DNA of 64,000 bases, taken from NCBI RefSeq assembly GCF_030373245.1, contig NZ_JAUCZF010000001.1:434001-498000 (forward strand), written 5' to 3'. Made by a program: the position numbers and the translations under genes. Of the stretch, positions 27,611-37,625 are shown piece after piece (position 1 is the stretch's first letter; every line of letters begins with the position of its first letter). The notes beneath the pieces are model-generated. The model was given only the letters and a program-made list of their open reading frames with translations. It made no database searches and was not told where the DNA came from. The DNA comes from Hydrogenophaga sp. Its GTDB lineage: Bacteria; Pseudomonadota; Gammaproteobacteria; Burkholderiales; Burkholderiaceae_C.

Positions 27611-27761
27611 GACCCACCTCCATGTTGAATACTGAATACCAACCGGACAATCTGTCTTCGCGACCGCCCGCTGACCCGGTGACAGGGCGCAGGCATTTGC
27701 GTGTGTCAATATACCGTGCTTCCAAGCCCATCCGCCGCTCGCTGGCGATTTCCCTCTGGTC

Positions 27762-28835
27762 ATGAACATCATCCGAGGCCTGCGCGGCCTGCCTTCTCCA
27801 GGTGGCGCCGGCTGCGCCCTCACCATCGGCAATTTTGATGGTGTGCACCGGGGCCACCAGGCCATGCTGGCCTTGCTCAACAACGAGGCCCGGCACCGGG
27901 GTGTGCCCAGCTGCGTGATGACGTTCGAGCCCCATCCGCGCGACCACTTCGCCGCCCTGCACCAGAAGCCAGAGCTCGCACCTGCGCGCATCGCCACCTT
28001 GCGAGACAAGCTCGAAGAGCTGGCTCGCTGCGGCGTTGACCAGTGCGTGGTCATGCCGTTCGACTCCACGCTGGCCGCCCTGTCGCCGCAGGCCTTCATC
28101 GAAGACATCCTGGTGGGGCAGCTCGGTGTGCGCTACGTGCTGGTGGGCGACGATTTCCGTTTTGGGGCCAGGCGGGCTGGCGATTACGCCATGCTCGATG
28201 CCGCCGGCCAACGCCTGGGGTTCGATGTGGCGCGCATGCAGAGCTACGAGGTGCACGGCACGCGGGTCTCCAGCTCGGCGGTGCGCGAGGCGCTGGCCCG
28301 TGGCGACATGGAGCGGGTCACGGCCCTTCTCGGTCGGCCCTATGCCATCAGTGGCCATGTGGTGCACGGCCGCAAGCTCGGTCGCGAGCTGGGCGCCACC
28401 GCGACCGGTGCGGGCGACGGTTTTCGCACCCTCAACCTGCGCTTCGCCCACTGGAAGCCTGCAGCCAGCGGCATTTTTGCGGTGCTGGTGCACGGACTGC
28501 TGCCCGACGGCCAGGCCTTGACCGGTGTGGCCAACCTGGGTGTTCGCCCCTCGCTGGACCCGCAAGATGTCAACGGTGGCCGGGTGCTGCTGGAGACCCA
28601 CTGCCTGGAATGGCCAGCAGCCTTGGCGCAGCACCCGGCCGGCGCAGAGGCCTACGGTAAAATCATCCGCGTGGAACTGCTGCACAAACTGCATGACGAG
28701 CTGAAGTACGACAGTCTGGACGCCCTCACCCGAGGCATCGCTCAGGACTGCGATGCAGCGCGCCAGTTTTTTGCCACCCTGCCCGAACAAGCCTACGGCC
28801 AGACTCACCGCCAGACCACGCGCGACCGAATTTAG
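27762..28835 (+). CDS. ribF: Bifunctional riboflavin kinase/FAD synthetase
   Basis: Makes FMN then FAD from riboflavin; 357 residues, longer than the usual 310 because of the extended C-terminus. The adenylyltransferase domain has GNFDGVHRGHQAML near 23-36 and SSSAVREALARGD near 171; the riboflavin kinase domain begins GRPYAISGHVVHGRKLGREL and continues through ANLGVRPSL. The order ribF-ileS-lspA is conserved in proteobacteria. Confidence 0.95.
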   Translation: MNIIRGLRGLPSPGGAGCALTIGNFDGVHRGHQAMLALLNNEARHRGVPSCVMTFEPHPRDHFAALHQKPELAPARIATLRDKLEELARCGVDQCVVMPFDSTLAALSPQAFIEDILVGQLGVRYVLVGDDFRFGARRAGDYAMLDAAGQRLGFDVARMQSYEVHGTRVSSSAVREALARGDMERVTALLGRPYAISGHVVHGRKLGRELGATATGAGDGFRTLNLRFAHWKPAASGIFAVLVHGLLPDGQALTGVANLGVRPSLDPQDVNGGRVLLETHCLEWPAALAQHPAGAEAYGKIIRVELLHKLHDELKYDSLDALTRGIAQDCDAARQFFATLPEQAYGQTHRQTTRDRI

Positions 28836-28864
28836 ACCGGTTGGTCCGCCCGGTCGCCGCCCTC

Positions 28865-28937
28865 GACAGGCTCAGGGCGAACGGTTCACCCTCTTCCCAC
28901 TTGTCCGCCCTATCCCAGCGACCGGGCTGAGCCTGTC
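28865..28937. repeat. Inverted copies of GACAGGCTCAG between ribF and ileS
   Basis: GACAGGCTCAGGGCGAACGG (from 28865) and, inverted, CCGGGCTGAGCCTGTC (28922-28937): perfect 11-bp arms 51 bases apart. The sequence resembles a short dispersed repeat I know from betaproteobacterial genomes (inference). It is cotranscribed into the ileS leader and could form a long hairpin there. Confidence 0.55.
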
Positions 28938-28960
28938 AAAGCCTTCACCGAGCCGAGCCC

Positions 28961-31903
28961 ATGTCCGACACACCACACACCGCGGCTGCACCCACTGCCA
29001 GCAAGCCCGAAGCGAGCGCCTACCGCGCCACGCTCAACATGCCCGACACCGCCTTCCCCATGCGCGGCGACCTGCCCAAGCGCGAACCGGCCTGGGTGGC
29101 CGACTGGAACGCCAGCGGTGGCAACCAGGGTCTCTACATGCGTTTGCGCGAGGCGCGCAAGGGCGCACCTCTGTTTGTGCTGCACGATGGCCCGCCCTAC
29201 GCCAACGGCAAGCTGCACATCGGCCACGCGCTGAACAAGATCCTGAAAGACATGATCGTCAAGTCCAGGCAGCTCGCCGGCTTCGACGCGCAGTACATCC
29301 CCGGCTGGGACTGCCACGGCCTTCCAATCGAAAACGCGATCGAAAAGCTGCATGGGCGCAACCTGTCGCGCGACGACATGCAGGCCAAGAGCCGCGCCTT
29401 CGCCACCGAACAGATCGACCAACAGCGCGAAGACTTCAAGCGCCTGGGTGTACTCGGCGACTGGGAACGCCCCTATCGCACCATGGACTTCGCCAATGAA
29501 GCCGGTGAAATCCGCGCCTTCAAGCGTGTGATCGAGCGCGGCTTTGTCTACCGTGGCCTCAAGCCGGTGTACTGGTGTTTCGATTGCGGCTCGTCGCTGG
29601 CCGAGTTCGAGATCGAATACGCCGACAAGAAGAGCGACACGCTGGACGTGGCCTTCGAGTCGAACGATGCGGCTGGCTTGGCCAAAGCCTTCGGCCTGAG
29701 CGCCCTGCCGGTCGGCAAGCAAGCCTTCGCGGTCATCTGGACCACCACCGCCTGGACCATCCCCGCCAACCAGGCGCTCAACGCCCACCCCGGGCTGGAA
29801 TACGCCCTGGTGGACACGCCCAAGGGCGTGCTGCTGCTGGGGGCCAGCCTGGTCGACAAGTGCCTGGAGCGCTTCGGCCTGAGCGGCAACGTGCTGGCCA
29901 CGGTCCATGGCGAAGCGCTGCGTGGTCAGGTGTTCCGCCACCCGCTGCACGATCTGGACAGCGGCGTTGGCGCCTACAGCTACAAACGCCTCTCGCCGCT
30001 GTACCTGGCCGACTACGTCAGCGACAGCGACGGCACCGGCATCGTGCACTCGGCCCCTGCCTACGGCGTCGACGACTTCAACAGCTGCGTCGCCCACGGC
30101 CTGGCCTATGACGACATCCTCAACCCGGTGCAGGGCAACGGCGTTTACGCCGAGGAGCTGCCGCTGTTCGGCGGCCAGCACATCTGGAAGGCCTGCACGG
30201 TCATCATCGATACCCTGCGCGAGCACGGTCGCCTGATGGCCACCCAAGGCATCACCCACAGCTACCCGCACTGCTGGCGCCACAAGACGCCGGTGATCTA
30301 CCGCGCCGCCGCGCAGTGGTTCGTTCGCATGGACGAGGGCGAAGGCGTGTTCACCCAAGACAAGGCGCCCAAGACCCTGCGCCAGCTCGCGCTCGACGCC
30401 ATCGACCACACCAGCTTCTACCCTGAGAACGGCAAGACCCGTCTGCGCGACATGATCGCCAACCGGCCCGACTGGTGCATCTCGCGCCAGCGCAGCTGGG
30501 GCGTGCCGGTGCCGTTTTTCCTGCACAAGGATTCGGGCGAGCTGCACCCCAACACCATGGCCATCCTCGATCAGGCGGCCGACATCGTGGAGCAGGGCGG
30601 CATCGAAGCCTGGAGCCGCGTGACGGCGGAGGAGATCCTCGGCGCCGTCGACGCCCCGAACTACACCAAGAGCACCGACATCCTGGAGGTGTGGTTCGAC
30701 TCCGGCTCCACCTTCTGGCACGTGCTGCGCGGCAGCCACGCCAAGGCTTACCCCAACGGGGCCTTCCACGCCAGCGGCCCAGAGGCCGACCTCTACCTCG
30801 AAGGCCACGACCAGCACCGTGGCTGGTTCCACAGCTCGCTGCTGCTGGGCTGTGCGCTGCACGACCGCGCGCCCTACAAAGGCCTGCTGACCCACGGCTT
30901 CGCCACTGACGGCCAGGGCCGCAAGATGAGCAAGAGCCTGGGCAACACGGTCGACCCGCAAAGCGTGACCAGCAAGCTCGGCGCCGAAATCGTGCGCCTG
31001 TGGGTGGCCAGCACCGACTATTCGGGCGACCTCAACATCGACGATAAGATCCTCGCTCGCGTCGTCGACAGCTACCGCCGCATCCGCAACACGCTGCGCT
31101 TTTTGCTGGCCAACGTGAGCGACTTCGACCCGGCCAAAGACGCGGTGCCGCTGGACCAGATGCTGGAGATCGATCGCTACGCGCTGGCGCGCGCGGCCGA
31201 ACTGCAAGCCGACATCCTGAAGCATTTCGACGCTTACGAATTCCACCCGGTGGTGGGCAAGCTGCAGGTGTACTGCTCGGAAGACCTGGGCGCGTTTTAC
31301 CTCGACGTGCTCAAGGACCGGCTCTACACCACCGCACCCAAAAGCCTGGCACGACGCAGTGCGCAGACCGCGCTGCACCAGATCACCCACGCCATGCTGC
31401 GCTGGATGGCGCCCTTCCTCAGCTTCACCGCCGAAGAGGCCTGGCCAGTGCTGGCAGGCGACCAGACCCGGGGTTCCATCTTTTTCGAAACGTTCTCGCC
31501 ACTGCCGTCGCCGAACGAGGCGCTGCTGGCCAAGTGGTCGCGTATCCGCGCCATCCGCGATCTGGCCAACAAGGAAATCGAAGCCGTGCGCAGCACCGGT
31601 GGCGTCGGCGCCTCGCTGCAGGCCACGCTCACCATCACCGCTGGCGCCGACGATGCGGCGCTGTTGCGCTCATTGGGTGAGGACCTGCGCTTTGTCACCA
31701 TCACCTCGGCGGTCGAGGTGAACGACGGGACCGAGCTGGCCGTGGCCGTCAAACCCAGCGGCGCCACCAAGTGCGAGCGCTGCTGGCACTACCGCGACGA
31801 CGTGGGTTCCGACCCAGCCCACCCCACGATCTGCGGCCGCTGCGTGAGCAACCTGGCCGAAGCGGCAGGCGGCGGCGCGGGTGAAGTTCGAAAGGTCGCC
31901 TGA
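28961..31903 (+). CDS. ileS: Isoleucyl-tRNA synthetase
   Basis: Class I aminoacyl-tRNA synthetase, 980 residues. HIGH-type signature [10 protein letters not shown] near 84-93, editing domain with [24 protein letters not shown] at about 654-658 ([10 protein letters not shown]), and a C-terminal zinc site [12 protein letters not shown] with ICGRCVSNL. The zinc-binding C-terminus puts it in the bacterial IleS1 class, normally mupirocin-sensitive. It is somewhat longer than E. coli IleS (938) through an N-terminal extension of about 25 residues. The stop overlaps the lspA start (TGATG). Confidence 0.97.
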   Translation: MSDTPHTAAAPTASKPEASAYRATLNMPDTAFPMRGDLPKREPAWVADWNASGGNQGLYMRLREARKGAPLFVLHDGPPYANGKLHIGHALNKILKDMIVKSRQLAGFDAQYIPGWDCHGLPIENAIEKLHGRNLSRDDMQAKSRAFATEQIDQQREDFKRLGVLGDWERPYRTMDFANEAGEIRAFKRVIERGFVYRGLKPVYWCFDCGSSLAEFEIEYADKKSDTLDVAFESNDAAGLAKAFGLSALPVGKQAFAVIWTTTAWTIPANQALNAHPGLEYALVDTPKGVLLLGASLVDKCLERFGLSGNVLATVHGEALRGQVFRHPLHDLDSGVGAYSYKRLSPLYLADYVSDSDGTGIVHSAPAYGVDDFNSCVAHGLAYDDILNPVQGNGVYAEELPLFGGQHIWKACTVIIDTLREHGRLMATQGITHSYPHCWRHKTPVIYRAAAQWFVRMDEGEGVFTQDKAPKTLRQLALDAIDHTSFYPENGKTRLRDMIANRPDWCISRQRSWGVPVPFFLHKDSGELHPNTMAILDQAADIVEQGGIEAWSRVTAEEILGAVDAPNYTKSTDILEVWFDSGSTFWHVLRGSHAKAYPNGAFHASGPEADLYLEGHDQHRGWFHSSLLLGCALHDRAPYKGLLTHGFATDGQGRKMSKSLGNTVDPQSVTSKLGAEIVRLWVASTDYSGDLNIDDKILARVVDSYRRIRNTLRFLLANVSDFDPAKDAVPLDQMLEIDRYALARAAELQADILKHFDAYEFHPVVGKLQVYCSEDLGAFYLDVLKDRLYTTAPKSLARRSAQTALHQITHAMLRWMAPFLSFTAEEAWPVLAGDQTRGSIFFETFSPLPSPNEALLAKWSRIRAIRDLANKEIEAVRSTGGVGASLQATLTITAGADDAALLRSLGEDLRFVTITSAVEVNDGTELAVAVKPSGATKCERCWHYRDDVGSDPAHPTICGRCVSNLAEAAGGGAGEVRKVA

Positions 31904-32412
31904 TGGCTTCGAAACACCACAGCAGCTTCTGGCCCTGGATCGGCCTGGCAGCGGTAATCCTGCTGGCCGATATGTTCACCAAAGCGCTGATCCTGGGCTA
32001 TTACCAATTGGGCGACAGCACCTACGTGACCTCGTTCTTCAACGTGGTTCGGGTGCACAACTCGGGCGCTGCGTTCTCCTTTCTGGCAGGTGCCGGTGGC
32101 TGGCAACGCTGGTTCTTCACCGCCATCGGCATCGGTGCGGCGATCTTCATCGTCTGGATGCTGAGGTCGCACAGCGGGCAGAAGCTGTTTTCATTCGCCC
32201 TGGCCTGCATCCTGGGTGGTGCGATCGGCAACGTGATTGACCGCGTGGTGCATGGCTACGTGATCGACTGGCTGGACTTCCACTTCGACTTCCTGTCCGG
32301 CATCTTCCACGGCGGTCACTTCCCCTCGTTCAACATCGCCGACGTGGGCATCTCCATCGGCGCGATGTGCCTCATCCTGGATGAAATCCTGAGGGTGCGT
32401 CGTTCCCGGTGA
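31903..32412 (+). CDS. lspA: Lipoprotein signal peptidase (signal peptidase II)
   Basis: Inner-membrane aspartyl protease that removes signal peptides from prolipoproteins; 169 residues with four hydrophobic segments. [32 protein letters not shown] (catalytic Asp near 115) and [15 protein letters not shown] (catalytic Asp near 143) are intact. Start overlaps the ileS stop by one base, implying translational coupling. Its substrates would include the lipoproteins seen at 23.5 and 43.6 kb. Confidence 0.96.
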   Translation: MASKHHSSFWPWIGLAAVILLADMFTKALILGYYQLGDSTYVTSFFNVVRVHNSGAAFSFLAGAGGWQRWFFTAIGIGAAIFIVWMLRSHSGQKLFSFALACILGGAIGNVIDRVVHGYVIDWLDFHFDFLSGIFHGGHFPSFNIADVGISIGAMCLILDEILRVRRSR

Positions 32413-32517
32413 GCAGGGTGGCGCACGGCACCCAAGTCGTGCCAGAATGACCGGCCAGGCTGCCATGCAGCCACCATGGCGCTGTCAACCCGACCGCCAT
32501 ACGTTCAGGAGACACCC

Positions 32518-33663
32518 ATGCCCGGATTGCTGCCCCAGATCGACCCCGACGGCCTGCTCGAGTTTTCGGTGGTGTACACCGACCGCGCGCTCAACCACAT
32601 GTCCAAGCGCTTCCAGGGCGTGATGACCGACATCTCGGCCATGCTCAAGCGCGTTTACGGGGCCCACTCAGCCGTGCTGGTGCCAGGCAGCGGAACCTTC
32701 GGCATGGAGTCGGTGGCGCGCCAGTTTGCGCACGGAAAACACGTGCTGGTGATCCGCAACGGCTGGTTCAGCTACCGCTGGACGCAGATCTTCGACATGG
32801 GCTCGATTCCCGCCAGCCACACCGTGATGAAAGCGCGCCGCACCTGCGAGGGCTCACAGGCCCCTTGGGCGCCGGCACCCATCGAGGAAGTGAAGGCCAC
32901 GATTGCCAAGGAAAAGCCCGCACTGGTGTTCGCGCCACACGTGGAAACCTCGGCCGGCATGATCTTGCCCGACGACTACCTGAGCGCAGTGGCCGATGCG
33001 GTGCACGCGGTGGGCGGTCTGTTTGTGCTGGACTGCATTGCTTCCGGCGCCATGTGGGTCGACATGGCCGCCACCGGTGTGGACGTGCTGATCTCCGCGC
33101 CTCAGAAGGGCTGGAGCAGCTCGCCCTGCTGCGCCATGGTGATGCTGAGCGAACGGGCCAGAAAAGCCATCGACGCAACGCAAAGCACCACCTTCGCCAT
33201 GGATCTGAAGAAGTGGCTGCAGATCATGGAAACGTATGAGGGTGGAGGCCACGCGTACCACACCACGCTGCCGACCGATGCGCTGGTCCGCCTGCGCGAC
33301 ACCATGAACGAGACCGAAGCCTACGGTTACACCCGGGTACGCGAAGAGCAGGTGGCGCTGGGTCAGGGGGTGCGCGATCTGGTGGAGCGCCACGGTTTCC
33401 CCAGCGTGGCCGCGAAAGGTTTCCAGGCACCCGGCGTGGTGGTGAGTTACACCACCGATCCCGACATCCAGTCGAGCAAGAAATTTCTCGCTGTGGGCCT
33501 GCAGACCGCCTCGGGCGTGCCGCTGCAGTGCGACGAGCCGGCCGATTTCCGTACCTTCCGCATCGGCCTGTTCGGGCTGGACAAGTGGCACGACGTGCCG
33601 ACCACTCTGCAACACCTGGAGACGGCGCTGGCCGAGGTCGCACCCGCTGCCGTGTCGGCCTGA
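32518..33663 (+). CDS. Class V aminotransferase (alanine/serine-glyoxylate aminotransferase family)
   Basis: PLP enzyme, 381 residues from the ATG at 32518 with AGGAG six bases upstream. PLP-binding Lys lies in SAPQKGWSSSP near 198; the cofactor Asp precedes it in FVLDCIASGAMW. The N-terminus (DGLLEFSVVYTDRALNHMSK) fits the branch annotated as alanine-glyoxylate aminotransferase. The usual motif S..k is preserved, so the enzyme should be active, but amino donor and acceptor cannot be read from sequence. Single gene after lspA, with its own terminator. Confidence 0.9.
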   Translation: MPGLLPQIDPDGLLEFSVVYTDRALNHMSKRFQGVMTDISAMLKRVYGAHSAVLVPGSGTFGMESVARQFAHGKHVLVIRNGWFSYRWTQIFDMGSIPASHTVMKARRTCEGSQAPWAPAPIEEVKATIAKEKPALVFAPHVETSAGMILPDDYLSAVADAVHAVGGLFVLDCIASGAMWVDMAATGVDVLISAPQKGWSSSPCCAMVMLSERARKAIDATQSTTFAMDLKKWLQIMETYEGGGHAYHTTLPTDALVRLRDTMNETEAYGYTRVREEQVALGQGVRDLVERHGFPSVAAKGFQAPGVVVSYTTDPDIQSSKKFLAVGLQTASGVPLQCDEPADFRTFRIGLFGLDKWHDVPTTLQHLETALAEVAPAAVSA

Positions 33664-33686
33664 ACGCCTCGGCATCCAGTCAATGA

Positions 33687-33721
33687 AAAGGCCTCGCTGC
33701 CGCCGCAGCGAGGCCTTTGTT
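33687..33721. terminator. Bidirectional terminator between the aminotransferase and quinone oxidoreductase genes
   Basis: AAAGGCCTCGCTGC, loop CGCC, GCAGCGAGGCCTTT: perfect 14-bp arms with A's and T's at the outer ends, placed between convergent genes. Confidence 0.9.
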
Positions 33722-33735
33722 CTGGATCAGGCAGG

Positions 33736-34728
33736 TCAGGGCAGCAACACGGTGCAGCCGGTGGTGGCGCGCGCCTCCAGGCTCTTGTGCGCAGCCTGCA
33801 CCTCGGTCAGCGGGAATCGCTGGTCGATGCGGATCTTGACCTGACCATTCAGCACCACCGCAAACAGATCGTCGGCCATGGACTGGGTGCGCTCGCGGCT
33901 GGTGATGTGGGAAAACAGCGTCTGCCGCGTCACATAGATCGAGCCCTTGGGACCCAGAATCCCCGGCGCAAACGGCGCCACCGGGCCGCTGGCGTTGCCA
34001 AAGCTCACCATCAAGCCAAAGGGCATCAGGCAGTCGAGCGATTTGTCGAACGTGTCCTTGCCCACCGAGTCGTAGACCACCTTCACACCCTTGCCACCGG
34101 TGATCTCTTTGACCCGGGCGGCGAAATCTTCGGTCCGGTAGTTGATGGTGAACTCGGCGCCATGCTCCCGGGCCAGCGCGCACTTTTCATCTGATCCTGC
34201 CGTACCGATCAGGCGCAGGCCCAGGGCCTTGGCCCACTGGCAGGCGATCAGGCCGACGCCGCCGGCGGCGGCGTGGAACAGCACAAAATCGCCCGCCTTC
34301 AAGCCCTCGACTGGCGGGCAACGCTTGAGCAGGTACTGAACCGTCAGTCCCTTGAGCATCATGGCCGCGCCGGTTTCGAAATCGATGCCATCGGGCAGCT
34401 GGCAGACGTTCATGGCCGGCATCACCCGCACATCGCAGTAGCTGCCAGGCGGGTTGGCGGCGTAGGCGGCGCGGTCGCCCACTTTCAGGTGAGTCACACC
34501 CTCGCCCACCGCTTCGATCACGCCTGCGCCTTCCATGCCGAGCGCCAGCGGCATGGTGTTGGGGTACAGGCCGCTGCGCTGGTACACATCGATGTAGTTC
34601 AGGCCAATGGCGTGGTGGCGGATGCGCACCTGGCCCGCTGCGGGCTCGCCCACCGGCACGTTGTCGATCACCAACTGCTCGGGGCCGCCGGTGGCGTGGA
34701 TGCGCACGGCGCGACTGGTCTGGGTCAT
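33736..34728 (-). CDS. qor: NADPH:quinone oxidoreductase, zinc-free MDR family
   Basis: 330 residues from the ATG at 34728 (AGGAGA five bases upstream; a much longer open frame upstream is not credible). N-terminus RAVRIHATGGPEQLVIDNVP, active-site region GLNYIDVYQRSGLYP, NADPH motif HAAAGGVGLIACQWAKALG near 145 and KVVYDSVGKDTFDKSLDCL. No structural zinc cysteines, as in E. coli Qor. Expected to reduce quinones one electron at a time in the cytoplasm. Divergent from an EamA transporter. Confidence 0.93.
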   Translation of the reverse strand: MTQTSRAVRIHATGGPEQLVIDNVPVGEPAAGQVRIRHHAIGLNYIDVYQRSGLYPNTMPLALGMEGAGVIEAVGEGVTHLKVGDRAAYAANPPGSYCDVRVMPAMNVCQLPDGIDFETGAAMMLKGLTVQYLLKRCPPVEGLKAGDFVLFHAAAGGVGLIACQWAKALGLRLIGTAGSDEKCALAREHGAEFTINYRTEDFAARVKEITGGKGVKVVYDSVGKDTFDKSLDCLMPFGLMVSFGNASGPVAPFAPGILGPKGSIYVTRQTLFSHITSRERTQSMADDLFAVVLNGQVKIRIDQRFPLTEVQAAHKSLEARATTGCTVLLP

Positions 34729-34866
34729 GAGGTCTCCTGGCCGGTGGTCCGGCAATGTGTTGTGGGGAAAAGGGCCCACATGCTGCCACGAAATCGCCGC
34801 GCCTGTGCGACAGCACCCATCGCGCTCGGCGTGGGAACGCGGCGCTGCGTTGTTACAGTGCCTGCC

Positions 34867-35805
34867 ATGTCCTCGCCTTCTTCCGGTCAGCTCACCGCCA
34901 GCACCGCCGCCCTCTTGCTGATCCCGCCCCTGATGTGGGCCGGCAATGCGGTGGTGGGCCGGATGATGCAGGGCGTGATCCCACCGATCACGCTCAATTT
35001 CGCGCGCTGGTCGCTGGCCTTGCTGCTGTTGCTGCCGCTGGCGGGCTGGGTGTTGCGCCGCGACAGCGGCATGTGGCCCCACTGGCGCCGTTTCGCCTGG
35101 TTGGGCCTGCTTGGTGCCGGGCTCTACAACGCCTTGCAATACCTGGCCCTGAAGACCTCGACCCCCATCAACGTGACCCTAGTCGCGGCCGCCACCCCCA
35201 TCTGGATGCTGCTGCTGGGCCGCGTGTTCTACGGCGTGGCCATTTCGCGCCGCGCCGCGCTCGGTGCCGCGCTCTCACTCAGCGGTGTGGCGGTGGTGCT
35301 GTCGCGTGGTGAGGTGACGCAACTGATCGGTGTGAAGCTGGTGCCGGGCGACGCCTGGATGCTGCTGGCCTCACTGGTCTGGGCCACCTACAGCTGGCAG
35401 CTCGCCAAACCGCCTGCTGGCGCCGAGCCTGCAGCAATCAAGGCCGACTGGGCGGCCTTCCTGCTCGCCCAGGTGGTCTTCGGCGTGGCTTGGTCGGGCC
35501 TGATGAGCGCTGGCGAGTGGCTGGTGCTTCCCCCCGCGCCTGCTGGCCAGCCACACATCGTCTGGGGCTGGCCGCTGTTGCTGGCGCTGGTCTATGTGGC
35601 CGTAGGCCCGTCGCTGCTGGCTTACCGGGCCTGGAGCGCCGGCGTGGGACGGGTGGGACCAACCATTGCAGGGTTTTTCTCCAACCTCACGCCGTTGTTT
35701 GCTGCCGTGCTCTCGGCCACCCTGCTCGGCGAGGCGCCGCGCCTTTACCACGCAGCAGGCTTCGCGCTCATCGTGGGTGGCATCCTGGTGAACTCACGGC
35801 GCTGA
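34867..35805 (+). CDS. EamA/DMT-family transporter
   Basis: Ten-helix inner-membrane exporter built from two EamA repeats, 312 residues from the ATG at 34867. First repeat starts LLLIPPLMWAGNAVVGRMMQ; the second ends with GRVGPTIAGFFSNLTPLFAA, a family hallmark. Substrate unknown (amino acids or other metabolites are typical). Ends four bases before the convergent SDR gene. Confidence 0.9.
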   Translation: MSSPSSGQLTASTAALLLIPPLMWAGNAVVGRMMQGVIPPITLNFARWSLALLLLLPLAGWVLRRDSGMWPHWRRFAWLGLLGAGLYNALQYLALKTSTPINVTLVAAATPIWMLLLGRVFYGVAISRRAALGAALSLSGVAVVLSRGEVTQLIGVKLVPGDAWMLLASLVWATYSWQLAKPPAGAEPAAIKADWAAFLLAQVVFGVAWSGLMSAGEWLVLPPAPAGQPHIVWGWPLLLALVYVAVGPSLLAYRAWSAGVGRVGPTIAGFFSNLTPLFAAVLSATLLGEAPRLYHAAGFALIVGGILVNSRR

Positions 35806-35809
35806 AACC

Positions 35810-36607
35810 TCAGTACGTCCCCGGGTAGGCCCCGCCATCGGCCAGCACGTTCTGGCCGGTCATGTAGCCGGCGTGAACGCTGCAGAGGAACGCGCAGATC
35901 GCACCGAACTCGGCGGGCGTACCGAAGCGGCGCGCAGGGATGGTCTTGCGACGGGCGTCCATGACCGCCTCGATCGGCTGACCGGTTTTGGTCGCAGCGC
36001 TTTCCAGCGTGGTCTTGAGACGATCGGTATCGAAGGCGCCGGGCAACAGGTTGTTGATGGTGACGCCCTGCGCCGCCAGGCCGCTGCGGGATACACCCGC
36101 CACAAAACCCGTGAGGCCACTGCGTGCGCCATTGGACAGGCCCAGGATGTCGATCGGCGCCTTCACTGCGCTGCTGGTGATGTTGATGATGCGACCAAAG
36201 CCGCGCTGCGCCATGCCGTCCACCGTGGCCTTGATGAGCTCGATCGGCGTGATCATGTTGGCGTCCAGCGCTTTGAGCCAGATCTCGCGGTCCCAGCCAC
36301 GGAAGTCGCCCGGTGGCGGACCGCCCGCGTTGGTGACCACGATGTCAAACGAACTGCCTGGCCCAAGCGGTGCCGACAGCGCCGCTGCGCGGCCCTCCGG
36401 GGTGGTGATGTCGGCGGCCACCGCGATCACCTGAACGCCGGGACTGGCCTCGCGCAGACCAGCCGCTGCGGTCTGCAGGTCGCCCGCGCCCCGCGCCACG
36501 ATCACCAGGTTGGCGCCTTCAGCCGCCATAGCCTGCGCACAGCCCAGCCCCAGCCCTTTGCTGGCGCCGCACACCAGCGCCCATTTGCCTTTGATGCCGA
36601 GATCCAT
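35810..36607 (-). CDS. SDR-family protein with a non-canonical active site
   Basis: Short-chain dehydrogenase-type Rossmann protein, 265 residues from ATG 36607. Cofactor motif GASKGLGLGCAQ near 13-24, NAGGPPPGD in place of the usual NNAG, ITSSAVKAPIDILGLSNGA for the catalytic loop. Where classical SDRs have YxxxK this reads SNGAR: both the Tyr and the Lys are missing, while the Ser pair before it is kept. A C-terminal RFGTPAEFGAICAFLCS and LADGGAYPGTY are normal. An atypical subgroup of ketoacyl-reductase-like SDRs without the perfect tetrad is known, so this is probably a lineage feature, not decay. Substrate unknown. Confidence 0.85.
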   Translation of the reverse strand: MDLGIKGKWALVCGASKGLGLGCAQAMAAEGANLVIVARGAGDLQTAAAGLREASPGVQVIAVAADITTPEGRAAALSAPLGPGSSFDIVVTNAGGPPPGDFRGWDREIWLKALDANMITPIELIKATVDGMAQRGFGRIINITSSAVKAPIDILGLSNGARSGLTGFVAGVSRSGLAAQGVTINNLLPGAFDTDRLKTTLESAATKTGQPIEAVMDARRKTIPARRFGTPAEFGAICAFLCSVHAGYMTGQNVLADGGAYPGTY

Positions 36608-36647
36608 CGTGTTTCCTTGAAAAAATGAGTTGAGAAAACCTGAAGCG

Positions 36648-37565
36648 CTACTTCGCTGGCGCCCTGCCAAACCGCGTGACCAAGAACACGCCCGCCACCA
36701 CCAGCGCGGTGCCAACGACGATCCAGGCGTTGAACGGTTCGTCCAGGATGACCACCCCCATGGCGATGGTGGACATCGGCCCGATCATGCCGGTCTGCGC
36801 GGCCAGGCTGGCGCCAATGCGCTCGATCGCCATCATCACCATCAGCACCGGCGCGAAGGTGCACAGCGTGGCGTTGAGCAGCGAGAGCCAGATCACCTCG
36901 GGCGCGACCAGCGCAGCGCTCATGGGCCTGAGCAGCACAAACTGCAGCAGCACCAGCACGCAGGCCACACTGGTGGCCAGCCCCACCAGCCGCAATGAAC
37001 CGAGTCGCTTCACCAGCTCACCGCTGTAGACTAGGTAGATCGCGTAGCTGATCGCGCTGCCGAACACGAGCATCGCGCCGACCACTGCGTCAGGCCCTTG
37101 CAGGCCAGCTTCATGGCCAAAAACCAGCAACACGCCGGCGTAGCTGATCGCCATGGCGGTGGCCTGCAGCTGCGTGATGCGCCGCTTGTAGATGAACCAG
37201 CCGAGCAGGAGCACCAGCGTGGGGTTGAGATAAAGAATCAGCCGCTCCAGGCTGGCAGTGATGTACTGCAGACCCCAGAAATCGAGAAAACTCGCCAGGT
37301 AGTACCCGGTGAAACCCAGGCCCAGAATGCCCAGCCAGTCGCTGCGGGTGAGCGGCGGCTTGCCGCGGCTGGCCCACCAGGCCAGCGCCAGAAACAGCGG
37401 CAGCGCAAACAGCATGCGGTACATGATCAGCGTGACCGCATCCACCCCGTACTGGTAAGCCAGCTTCACGATGATGGCCTTGCCGCTGAACGCGATCGAC
37501 CCCAGGCCGGCCAGCAGCAGGCCGCTGGCGAGGTGGGAGGGCGGCACATGCACGGCGGCGGTCAT
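36648..37565 (-). CDS. EamA/DMT-family transporter
   Basis: 305 residues with ten hydrophobic segments. First repeat begins LLLAGLGSIAFSGKAIIVKL; between them GYYLASFLDFWGLQYITASL, characteristic of the RhaT/EamA group. It lies 40 bp upstream of the SDR gene and 60 bp downstream of a Crp/Fnr regulator, all on the minus strand, so the three could be cotranscribed. Not closely similar to the other EamA protein 2 kb away. Confidence 0.9.
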   Translation of the reverse strand: MTAAVHVPPSHLASGLLLAGLGSIAFSGKAIIVKLAYQYGVDAVTLIMYRMLFALPLFLALAWWASRGKPPLTRSDWLGILGLGFTGYYLASFLDFWGLQYITASLERLILYLNPTLVLLLGWFIYKRRITQLQATAMAISYAGVLLVFGHEAGLQGPDAVVGAMLVFGSAISYAIYLVYSGELVKRLGSLRLVGLATSVACVLVLLQFVLLRPMSAALVAPEVIWLSLLNATLCTFAPVLMVMMAIERIGASLAAQTGMIGPMSTIAMGVVILDEPFNAWIVVGTALVVAGVFLVTRFGRAPAK

Positions 37566-37625
37566 CGCGCGATTATCCGCAGTCCATCGCGCGGCGGCTG
37601 TCGCCCAGCCATCCTGCGTCAGCGT

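Noticed and set aside
28910..31390. Very long open frame (over 800 codons) antisense to ileS
   Set aside because: In GC-rich genes with strong third-position bias the antisense frame is often open. The product is low-complexity in character with no family motif, while ileS on the plus strand has every expected motif.
34729..35139. N-terminal extension of the quinone oxidoreductase frame
   Set aside because: The extension is antisense to the divergent EamA gene, and a good Shine-Dalgarno supports the ATG at 34728.
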